Positions 1-9,700 of a stretch of 64,000 nt of DNA are shown here, piece by piece. This stretch comes from VGMD01 sp964552055. GTDB lineage: Bacteria; Chlamydiota; Chlamydiia; Chlamydiales; 2-12-FULL-49-11. The stretch is taken from the NCBI GenBank assembly GCA_964552055.1, contig CAZKFL010000005.1, positions 5,341 through 69,340 of the forward strand, given 5' to 3'. The position numbers and the translations under genes were made by a program. The notes under the pieces were generated by a model. The model was not told where the DNA came from. It ran no database searches and saw nothing but the letters and a program-made list of their open reading frames with translations. How positions within the stretch are numbered: the first letter of the stretch is position 1; every line of letters begins with the position of its first letter.

Positions 1-47
1 CACTTTGGGTATTTTTGCCAAGTCTCTTATTTACTCTTTTGAAAAAT

Positions 48-157
48 AAAAGAAAGACTCACCGCAGAGTCGCAGAGATCACAGAGGGCGCAGAGGAAAA
101 ACAATAGTAAAAAAAATCAATATTGCTCTCAGAGTCTCTGCGGTGAATCTTTCTTTT
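48..157. repeat. GCAGAG-type inverted repeat upstream of PBP2
   Basis: Two 22-bp arms (48-69 and 136-157) are reverse complements with one mismatch. The segment between them carries further CGCAGAG and CACAGAGG units. CACCGCAGAG-like palindromic elements occur in intergenic regions of many unrelated environmental bacteria (general recollection, not checked). It could fold into a long hairpin or be a miniature mobile or repetitive element. No ORF lies inside it. Confidence 0.6.
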
Positions 158-167
158 TGAGTTGTTC

Positions 168-193
168 CCCTATATAGGGATTTTTTTTATACT
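168..193 (+). promoter_or_regulatory. PBP2 promoter region with 12-bp palindrome
   Basis: A perfect 12-bp palindrome, CCCTATATAGGG, lies at 168-179. It is followed by a TATACT box at 188-193, which ends 6 nt before the ATG at 200. There is no Shine-Dalgarno, so the transcript may be leaderless. The palindrome sits where a repressor would block the promoter, but operator function is inference. Confidence 0.4.
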
Positions 194-199
194 GGAAAA

Positions 200-3100
200 A
201 TGAAGGATGTCCCTGCCAAAGCGTCTCATGTTCTAAATATAATTTTACTTGCCTTTTTGCTTATTGGAATTCGAGTTTGGTATTTGGGTGTTGTTAAGCA
301 TGAAGAACATAAAGAGCTTTCAATGCGACCTCGTCAAAAGGTTGTTATAGATATTCCCAACAGAGGGACGATCAGGGATCGATTTAATATTCCTCTTGCG
401 GTGAATAAAATTCAGTACAATGCATCGGTTATGTTTGATCAAATCCGCAATTTGCCAAGGGTTACATACGAAAAAGATGCTTTTGGGAAGCGAAAAAGAA
501 TTTATTACAGAAAAGAATACATATCTAAGTTGTCCGCTTTTCTAGGCGAAAATCTTGGATTAGATCCTGTATACATAGAGGATTTGATCCACAGTAAGGT
601 CTCTTTATTTCCAAATACCCCTTTTGTTTTAAAAGAAAATATTTCAGAGGAAGATTATTATAAGCTTCGAATACGAGAACGTGACTGGCCAGGACTCACC
701 ATGCAAATATCTTCGAGAAGGTATTATCCAAAGGGGCCTGTCTCTGCAAATGTTTTAGGATACCTTGGAACAATTAGCGAAAAGGAATTCTTATCGATTC
801 AGGGTGAGTTGCAAACATTAGAGCGCTTTATAAAAGACCGCCAGATGGGCTTGCCTACAATATTGCCAAAAGGTTTTTTAAGCGCAGGAGATGTATCAAA
901 GCGGTATAAAGAATTAAAAGATAAAAGCTACACCCTACAATCTAAGATGGGTAAATCGGGCATTGAGGGTAAATTTGATGACCAGTTAAGGGGCATTTCT
1001 GGCAAAAAAAAATATGAAATTGATGTGAAGGGGAACTTATTAAGAGAATTGCCAGAATCTTATACTGCAACACCAGGCAGAAGATTTATTTTAACGATTT
1101 CCTCTGAACTTCAAGAGTTTGCTGAGTCTCTTCTCATTGAAAGCGAAATGACTAGGCACGATCGGTTTCAAACAGCTGGAAAGGACCACTCCCTTGCATT
1201 TTCGCCTTGGATAAAAGGAGGGGCAATTGTTGCAATGATCCCATCTACAGGTGAAATTGTAGCGCTAGCTTCCTATCCACGATTTGATCCCAATGATTTT
1301 GCACTAAAGTCAACTTCATTTAATGCAGCGAAATGGCTTGAACTCCCCTCCTATATTGGTCAAATCTGGGATGGTATCAAACCACTTGAACGAGAATTTG
1401 GCGCTGTTTTTAAGCCTGAAAGATTTCGAGAAGTAGCGCCCCTCTCTCTTGGCCTTTATCTAGAGATGATTCTTTCTACAAAATCGGAAGTAAGGCGAGC
1501 AATTGAACATATAATGAATTTACAAACAGCAATTTATCTCCAAAATACTGCTGAAACATTATTTAATCTGAGCGGTGAAATTTCTATTCACGCTCTGATT
1601 GATACGCTGTTCCCTCCTGAAAAAGGACATAAAACATCTCTTTATCATACCTCAAAAGAAAAGCGAATAGAAATTTTAGAAAAGCTTCAGCAAAAAACAA
1701 CTCTTCTTGGAGAGTTAACAAAAGAGCTAACAACTTACCTTAGTGGTGTTACAGAAAATGATGATAAAATCCTAGTTCTTGATCTCATTCGATTAATTTG
1801 TCCGAGCCACCTATTTGACGATTCTCTTCTAACACAAACAGGGTCAGAATCACTTTTTGCTTATCGTGAATTTAATCAAGCTGTGATGAGCGTACAAAAT
1901 GAGATTAAAAAAACAGCAAGAGAAGTATTTCATCATCACGATTTTCCCAAATGGCGCAAAGACTACTTTACCGGTTATCTTAAAGAGAAACGCGATGAGG
2001 AAAAAGCAAATAAAACCTATCAAAGACCTTATCTTGACTACCTTACTGAAATGGAAGAAGTTCTATTTGAAAGCTTTTTTCAAAAGCACCGTTTCGAATT
2101 TTTGGCAGCTTTTCTTTTAGACAATGCACCATTAGACAGTAACGATCCGCGCTTTATCTATTTTGATGCACTCATCAAGAAAGGCTTAGACCACAAAATC
2201 ACCTCTGCAAACTTACTTAAAAATCACCTCCTTACTTTAGATTCTGAATTTGTCATCCCCTATTTAAGGACGATGCGCTCTTTTAGCGAACTAAATCGAC
2301 CACTCTTTGGAAGATATTACTTTCCCGCAAAGGCTGGCAAGGAAGCCACTGAAAAGGATTTAGCAAGGCATTTTTACCCAGCATCTGGTTTTGGGTATGC
2401 AAAATCTTTTGCTTTTCAAGAGACTTGCCCTCTTGGATCAATTTTTAAGTTAATTACAGGTTATGAAGGTCTTAGACAGCACTATCTCAAAGGTAAAGAA
2501 AAACACTCCTTCTCGCTTAACCCACTTACTCTAATTGATCAATCACCAGCCTATACAGAAAAACTCTCTCCATCAACAATTCTTGGGTATACAGCTGCAG
2601 GTCTTCCTATTACAAGATCTTACAAAGGGGGAAGAATTCCGCGCGGTCACCTAAATATTGGTAGGATTGATTTAAAGGGGGCGCTTGAAAGGTCCAGTAA
2701 CATCTATTTCTCACTTTTATCATCAGATGTTATAGAAAATCCATCAGATCTTACCCATACAGCTTCCATGCTAGGATTTGGAGAGAAAACAGGAATTGAT
2801 CTCCCAGGAGAAGTTAAAGGCTATCTGCCAACTGATATTCAAACAAATCAAACAGCCTTATACGCGTTTTCTATTGGGCAACACTCATTAACCGTAACAC
2901 CTTTACAGACAGCCGCTTGCATTTCCGCCTTTGCGAATGGAGGCAATCTTTTAAAACCTCAAATTATTAGCACTATTGCCAATTTGGAACCTCAGAAAAC
3001 CCCAAGTATCATTGAGAGCAAAGAGAACTTTCGTTATAAAGACTACCTCTATAATGTAGGTATCTACTTCCCCCTTTTTACAGAAGCAGAAGAGAGGCCG

Positions 3101-3529
3101 AGCATCCCCTTTATATGGAGATCCCTTCCAGAAATCAAATCTGAAATCTATCTTCCCTATGAAATTCGAAACTATCTCTTTGAAGGCCTGCATGAAGTTG
3201 TTAACGGCGCAAGAGGAACAGCCAGATCGTCAGTCATCAAAACCCTTTCCGAAAATCCCCGCATGAAAAATGACTATGACACCACAAAACCTTACATGGC
3301 CGGCAAAACCTCGACAGCCGAAGTAGTCTATAGACCCTACCTAAACAGAGAAGAAGGCCCCATCATCTGCAAACACGTCTGGTTTGGAACAGCCGCCTTC
3401 ACCTCCACCGAAACCTTCGAAGAAAGCGACCTAGTCGTCATTGTCTGCCTCCGCTTTGCCGACCACGGCAAAGAAGCCGCCCCCCTCGCTGCCAGAGTGA
3501 TCAAAAAATGGCGCGAAATCAACCCCTAA
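200..3529 (+). CDS. mrdA: Penicillin-binding protein 2 (class B transpeptidase), chlamydial large form
   Basis: Class B PBP that cross-links septal or lateral peptidoglycan from the periplasmic face of the inner membrane. One N-terminal membrane anchor spans about residues 11-30. The dimerisation-domain signature NRGTIRDRFNIPLA follows near residue 55. The transpeptidase motifs are SIFK (S747-K750, catalytic serine), SSN (832-834) and, in place of canonical KTG, KTS (1036-1038). At 1109 residues it is far longer than the roughly 630 of E. coli PBP2. Most of the excess is an insert of about 370 residues between the FDPNDF motif near 390 and the catalytic serine. Chlamydial PBP2 proteins are known to be about 1080 residues. 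The ATG has no Shine-Dalgarno but a TATACT box 6 nt upstream. Assignment to PBP2 rather than PBP3/FtsI rests on size and N-terminal motifs. Confidence 0.93.
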   Translation: MKDVPAKASHVLNIILLAFLLIGIRVWYLGVVKHEEHKELSMRPRQKVVIDIPNRGTIRDRFNIPLAVNKIQYNASVMFDQIRNLPRVTYEKDAFGKRKRIYYRKEYISKLSAFLGENLGLDPVYIEDLIHSKVSLFPNTPFVLKENISEEDYYKLRIRERDWPGLTMQISSRRYYPKGPVSANVLGYLGTISEKEFLSIQGELQTLERFIKDRQMGLPTILPKGFLSAGDVSKRYKELKDKSYTLQSKMGKSGIEGKFDDQLRGISGKKKYEIDVKGNLLRELPESYTATPGRRFILTISSELQEFAESLLIESEMTRHDRFQTAGKDHSLAFSPWIKGGAIVAMIPSTGEIVALASYPRFDPNDFALKSTSFNAAKWLELPSYIGQIWDGIKPLEREFGAVFKPERFREVAPLSLGLYLEMILSTKSEVRRAIEHIMNLQTAIYLQNTAETLFNLSGEISIHALIDTLFPPEKGHKTSLYHTSKEKRIEILEKLQQKTTLLGELTKELTTYLSGVTENDDKILVLDLIRLICPSHLFDDSLLTQTGSESLFAYREFNQAVMSVQNEIKKTAREVFHHHDFPKWRKDYFTGYLKEKRDEEKANKTYQRPYLDYLTEMEEVLFESFFQKHRFEFLAAFLLDNAPLDSNDPRFIYFDALIKKGLDHKITSANLLKNHLLTLDSEFVIPYLRTMRSFSELNRPLFGRYYFPAKAGKEATEKDLARHFYPASGFGYAKSFAFQETCPLGSIFKLITGYEGLRQHYLKGKEKHSFSLNPLTLIDQSPAYTEKLSPSTILGYTAAGLPITRSYKGGRIPRGHLNIGRIDLKGALERSSNIYFSLLSSDVIENPSDLTHTASMLGFGEKTGIDLPGEVKGYLPTDIQTNQTALYAFSIGQHSLTVTPLQTAACISAFANGGNLLKPQIISTIANLEPQKTPSIIESKENFRYKDYLYNVGIYFPLFTEAEERPSIPFIWRSLPEIKSEIYLPYEIRNYLFEGLHEVVNGARGTARSSVIKTLSENPRMKNDYDTTKPYMAGKTSTAEVVYRPYLNREEGPIICKHVWFGTAAFTSTETFEESDLVVIVCLRFADHGKEAAPLAARVIKKWREINP

Positions 3530-3604
3530 TCTTGCAATCTTGCGGGGTCAGGCACCGATACTTGATTTGCTAATCTTGCAATCTTGCGGGGTCAGGCACC
3601 GATA
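3527..3604. repeat. Two tandem copies of the autotransporter-flanking repeat
   Basis: Two 34-bp copies (3527-3560 and 3571-3604) each contain two AATCTTGC units followed by GGGGTCAGGCACC. The first copy begins inside the PBP2 stop codon. Two more copies in the same orientation lie at 12254-12313, on the other side of the autotransporter genes. They may be REP-like intergenic elements or recombination footprints. Confidence 0.75.
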
Positions 3605-3742
3605 TGCAATTTATCGAAGCGAGAAATAACCCGCATTTATCGCAAAGAGAAATTGCAGATCGCGAGTCCGGTAGGATGGGCGGATCAGTGCTCTGCACGG
3701 ACGCCCGAGCGATATGCAATTTATCGAAGCGAGAAATGCGGG
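3601..3742. repeat. Long imperfect palindrome between convergent genes
   Basis: A 27-bp sequence is repeated exactly at 3601-3627 and 3711-3737. In addition, 3630-3742 forms an imperfect palindrome whose outer arms are CCCGCATTT and AAATGCGGG. Its centre is GTGC-TCT-GCAC. It lies between the convergent PBP2 and autotransporter genes and ends at the autotransporter stop codon. It may act as a bidirectional terminator or be a miniature repeat element. A 95-codon ORF across it is not credible. Confidence 0.6.
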
Positions 3743-6700
3743 TTAAAAGCGGATGCCGATCTGGGCGCCTGTCCGTTGGTCAAGGTATTGATGGCCAAGG
3801 TCGGCGTCATAAGTGACTGTGATGTAGGCGGAGTCTTGTGCAAAGTTGCCGGTGAGGGCGGCGCCTGGTGAGAAGAGGCTGCGGTTTGGGTAGTAACCCT
3901 CTGTAAGGAAAGTTTGGGGGAAGTCTACGAATGATGAGGTGAATAGAGTGCCGGTAATTCGGTTTTCGGAGACCCAACTGAGTTTGATATCTGCGATGAT
4001 ACGACTACGATTGGAAATGTTGAAGCATCTTGCAAAGTTGATTCCGAGCTCGTTTCTAAAAATCTGGGGATTTGTTTTATGTACGTCTAGATCATAGACG
4101 CCAGCTCCTGTTTCGGTGAAGGGCCTTTCATGTTGGATGATATAGTCCATAGATTCAAAGGGTCTGATCGTAAATCCAAAACAATTAATATTTAGTCCGC
4201 CATCTAGGTGAGTTAAGAGTTGGGTTCCGTTATGGTTACTATGTGCGGTTGTATTGACGCCGGTATAAACAATTTTTCTGCTTGCAATGTAATTGTTTGT
4301 GGATCCAAGTAACGAAGCATTGATAAAGGTTAGCGTTCCTATTGCTGAGCCATAAACTCCAAGGTACCCACTTGTAACATGTCCGCTACCTTGATCTTTA
4401 TACCACTTCACATCTGTGTATGTGCCGCCCCCCATAATTCCTATGTAGCCATGTTTTGCAACATTGAAATCTAGACCAATTGAGCCACCACCGCTGCTTG
4501 TGTGGTACCCAACTTGTGGATTTGTATCGATAAAATTAGAGGGTTGTCTCAATTTTGAATTAAAACCATCGATCCAAAGGTAAACAGGATTACTATTGAT
4601 TTTACACCCTTTTACATGGGGACAATGTTTTCTATCTAAAAGATTTTGAAAGCGTAGACTAATTCCGTTTTGCACTCTAACGGCATTATTTTGCTGAATG
4701 ATTGCAAGCCCTTTTAACTGAGCAGGACAAAGCTCATTTAACGCAACTTTTAATTCGGTTTGTGAAAGATCAAAAAGGTCATCTAACGGTTCTACCCAAG
4801 CAGCGATATTTGCATCAGAAATTGAGTCTATTACATAACCAACTTGTCTTGCATTAAACCCTTCGCCAATTTCTACTGCTGACTTAACGGTTAGATACAA
4901 ATAGAGGATGTCAGATGTATACTGAGTCACTACATCTGTTCGATCAGATGGTGTAATCACATTTGTAAATGTACCTGTCAATCCCCCTGCTGCATTAATC
5001 ACCTCATAAGCGTGGCTTGGATCATAAGTACCTCTTTGTGGAATTACATTTAATGTGGCGCCCGAATTAATTGTAACAGCGCCAGTTGCAATTATATTAT
5101 CAGATGTTACTTGTGATAACTCTACATTATAAGTAGATCCTGATAAAGCAGTGTATGAACCAACATGCAATGTTCCAATGCTATTACCTGGCTCTATTAT
5201 TCCAGAAACAGTGACACTACCTGCAATTGTTCCAACTCCCTTGATCGTAGCGCCGGATGCAACTGTTGTCGCAGAAGAAGAAACACTCCCATTTACAACA
5301 AATGTTCCCGCATTTACAGCAGTGGTCCCTGTATAAGCACATGTTCCTGATACTGTAAAAGACCCAGCCCCCAGTTTAATTAAATTTCCGGCAGTTGCGC
5401 TCATACCGCCTGAAAAAACTGTCGAATTAGAGTTCCCCAAAGTCAGAGTTCCTGTACCTAAGTTAACTGTTCCTGCACCACTTAAATTTCCAATTGTGTT
5501 TGAAAAAGAAGCAAGATTTAAAGTAGCACCTGTTAGAACCGTAACATCAGAAGTTGCAGAAAATGCTTGTGTACTGCCTGCAGCAAGAGTGCCTGCTGCG
5601 ATTGTTGTTGCCCCTGTATATGTTTTTATACCATTAGTCGTAAATGTTAAAGTACTTGTACCAGTTTTTGTAAATGTTCCAGATCCTGTCATAGTTCCTG
5701 ATAAAGTTAATACACCACCGAGACTCAAAGAAATTGTTCCAGGGCCTGTAAGAGTAACAGCTCTTCCCGAAGAAAAATTACCTGCAATGTTAGTCAAAGT
5801 ACCATTATTAAAAATAAGGGATCCTGCTACATTTCCAAGTCCACTGTCCTGATAAATTTGAATGGCTCCACCACTAATTGTGGTATCGCCTGTATAAGTA
5901 TTGATACCAGAGAGTTCTAACGTTCCTGCTCCAACTTTTTCTAAGCCACCACCTCCAGATATTATCCCGGAAAACGCAGTGCTTGTCCCATTAAATCCAA
6001 CAGTTAATTTGCCACCACCTAGAGTTACTGAGCTACCACCAGTTCCTATCAAACCACCTATTGTATTTGGAAACCCAGCTAGGTTCAGTGTTCCTGCAGC
6101 AAGTGGAAAATAAACTGTAGACATAGAGGCAAATGCACTTATTGCTCCCGCCTGAAGTGTTCCGGCATTAATAGTTGTCAAATCTCCATATAATGCTTGC
6201 CCCGTTTCTGCAAGAGTAAATGTACCGGCTCCATTTTTTGTTAGGCCTCCATGAATAGTTGTTATGCCAACTATTGATCCAGAGAACGTACTCGTTGGAT
6301 TAGCTAAGGTTAAAGTTGCATTACCGAGATAAACGGTGCCAGTTCCAGTTAAATCAAGAATGGTATTCGCATTACTATTTAGACTCAGCGTAGTGCCAGA
6401 AGATAAATTCACAAGTGATCCTGCAGAAAATGCAGCAGCAGCTCCGGCCTTAAATGTTCCACCAGTAACAAGAGTATTTCCAGAATAAGTTGACGTTCCA
6501 CTTAAAGTAAAAACACCAGATCCTGCTTTTGTGATATTCGCAGCTCCTGTCCATGCAGTTGAATTGTAAGTCCCTGCATTATTATCACCGCCAAACGTTA
6601 AGGCTGTCGTTGAAACAATCGTTCCCGTTCCATTCAAGTTTGCAATCGTGTTTGGACCCGATGTTAACGTAAGCGTTCCACTGCTCATTTGAACCATTGA

Positions 6701-9700
6701 GTTAGATGATAAAGTTGTACCGCCCGTTGTCCAATTCCCTGCAATTGTTGTAGTTCCCCCATACGTATTTGCACCACTTGTTGTAAATGTGCCAGCACTA
6801 AGAGTGACTCCCCCAGATCCGGAAATCACGCCCGAATAACTCGTTCCTCCAGTTACCATTGTCAATATTCCTGTCGATGCGCCAAGTGTTACATTCGTGG
6901 TACCTGTTAAGGAAGCGATATGTGTTGGATAGCCATTTAAGGCTAGTGTACCACCTGATAAGGTGACTGCTGTATAAATTGAGGTAGGCAATGCATCCAC
7001 TATTCCCATTTGCAAAATGCCGCCACTCACAGTTGTTGTACCCCCATACGAACTGCTACGGGATAATATAAGCGTCCCAGTGGATCCTGTTATAACAAGA
7101 CTTCCCGTACCGGCAATTGCTCCTGCAAAAGTAGTCGTTGTAGGTGTCGGGACACCTGTATTAATAGTTAAAGTTCCTCCTCCCCCTCCAAAATTGACTG
7201 TTGAAGGAGAATTTCCTGCTAAACTTGCAATTGTAGCTGAATTATTGTTTAGTTGAAGAGATGTGTAGCTCTCAAGAAAAAGTGCCGAACTATGTGATAA
7301 CGCATCAGCTGTGCCAGCAGATAGTACTCCGCTGTTAATAGTAGTCACACCGCTATAGGTATTTTGATTTAAACCAGTAGTATAAAGAGTATAATTTACA
7401 GAATTTGCAAATGTAAGACCGCCTGCGCCAGTAATTGCCCCATAAAAATTGCCGGTTGGATTGGCAGTCCCTGGATATCCAATCGTCAACGTAGTATTTA
7501 TATCATTTAAAGTTAAAGAAGTAGCACCTGCAGTAAGCGTCAAATCTGTTAGATTTGCAATTGTATTAGCACCTGAAATAGTAAGATTGCCTGTATTCCC
7601 TACACCTGCAGGAAAAGAAACAGTTGCCGTATTGGGAAGGGTGCCTGCCCCGGCGGAAATGCCTCCCGAGCTATTGATTGTGATTGTTCCTGTATTGGTA
7701 ATAGTTTGTGATCCGGCAAGTGTGAATGTTCCCGTTCCATTTTTTGTGAGTCCCCACCCGTCAGCATTAGCGGCAAGTATGCCTGAAAAAGTTTGGGAAG
7801 CGTTATCTCCCCCAAGTGAAAGGGTGCTGCCTGCTAAATTGACAAATCCAGATCCCGTTAAATTTGCAATCACATTAGAATTTGAATTTCCATTGAGTTG
7901 AAGAGCTCCACCTGATGCAACATTAACAAGGGAATTTGCGGAAAACACATTAGATCCACCTGCACTAAGAGTTCCATACACAGTTGTAGTTCCGTAATAA
8001 GTAGTGCCTCCAGAAACGCCTGTTAATGTAATTGCGCAAGGGGCACTTATCGTCAAACTTCCGCCTGGTAAGCCGCCGTTATCAGTAATTGGTCCAGCAA
8101 AACTTTGAGAAGAGCCAGATCCCAGTCCGGAAAGAGTTAAGGTATTACTATTAGTTAGCGCAACAGAACCCATTAAAGCTGCTGTAGAAGACAAATTTGC
8201 AACGGTATTATCAAAGTTATTTAAACTAAGCTCACCGCCCAAAAATGAGTCAGTAAAAGTAATCACTGACTTTGTAGAAAAGGTATTCGCACTACCTCCA
8301 TACAAAATAGCGCCACCAGTTATTGTTGTTGGTCCTGAATAGCTTGAACTATTTTGCGTGGCATTTTTTAATGTTAAACTGAAACCAGATAGAGCAAGGC
8401 CTCCTGTTCCGGTGATGCTTCCTTCATACGTACAGCTAGGACCTACAATACTTAAGTTAACTCCGGATCCGGTTAATCGAACTTCACCACCTAAGCCACT
8501 TAACGTATTTACTGTATTGCTGCCCGTGATTTCAAAAATACCATTTGTTACAATCAGATCTATATTAGGCGCGCTTACTGGAAAGACATTTGCTCCCACA
8601 CTAAATGAAGAAAGAGAATTACTAAAATTAACTGTAAGGCCGCCAGAAGTAATTAAGTTGAAAGTTCCCGAAAAACTTTGATTTGTTAGACCTGTATAAG
8701 TAGGCCCTAACTGGAGCGCACTCCCAATCAAAGTGATTGCACCAGACCCTGTTAAGTTTGCAATCTGGTTATTATATGTGACTAGATTTAAAGCTCCCGA
8801 AGATAGAGTAAATAATGAATTCGGAGATAACGTGTTAACAGCCCCTGCTACCCAAGCACCCGAATCTTGAATTGTTGTTATACCTGTATAAGTATTTAAA
8901 CCTGCAGTAAGAAAAGCTAGCTGATTTATAGTAAATGACAAGGTAGCCATTGTTGGAGTAGTTGCGCCATCTATGATTATACCGTTATAAGAACACGATC
9001 CCCCGGACGGAGTCATAGTAATACCCCCTCCATTTAGCTTCACTTTACCGGTAGAATCACCACTTATTAAAAAATTAAGCTCTATATTCTTTCCATTTAC
9101 ATCTAAAATGCCGTTTGATGAGATTCCTAATCGGGTATCTCCATTTAAGGCATTGCTACTCCCTATTAAAAGAGTTCCATTACTAAGCCCAATCAATGCA
9201 AGCGTACCTAAGTAATTCGAATTATTAAGTTCAAATGTACCAGCTCCGCTTAAAACAAGCGTATTTGTTCCGGGAGTTACGGCGTTCAACACCCCAGCAT
9301 AACTACTTGTAGTAGAAATAGGCACATTAATTGTCAGATTAGCGCCCAAATTAACAATTGGAGTGGTAGCAGTAGTTGACAAACCTGTAATTGTAGTTGC
9401 CCCTGTAATATTCAGAGTACTTGAGCCACTCATGGCAATCGGCGCTGTCGAAGCTGCGCCATTAAAATTAAATGTGCCACTTGGCAGAGTCAGCGGCGAC
9501 GAGTTTGAAGTCGTAATTGTTCCGACATATGTGCCACCAGTAGTTAGCGTAAGAGCACTAGACAAACTAACTTGAGCGCCAGCAGAACCATTTAATATAG
9601 AAATTGAGTTAAGTCCCGTATTGGAAAGAATTCCAGCTGCACCAACGGATACTGTACTGGAATTAGGAAGAGCACCTGCTGCTGCGCTTAGAGTTCCACC

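Noticed and set aside
3584..3871. 95-codon ORF across the intergenic palindrome and autotransporter 3' end
   Set aside because: It lies in repeat DNA, overlaps the autotransporter coding sequence, and has no initiation signals.
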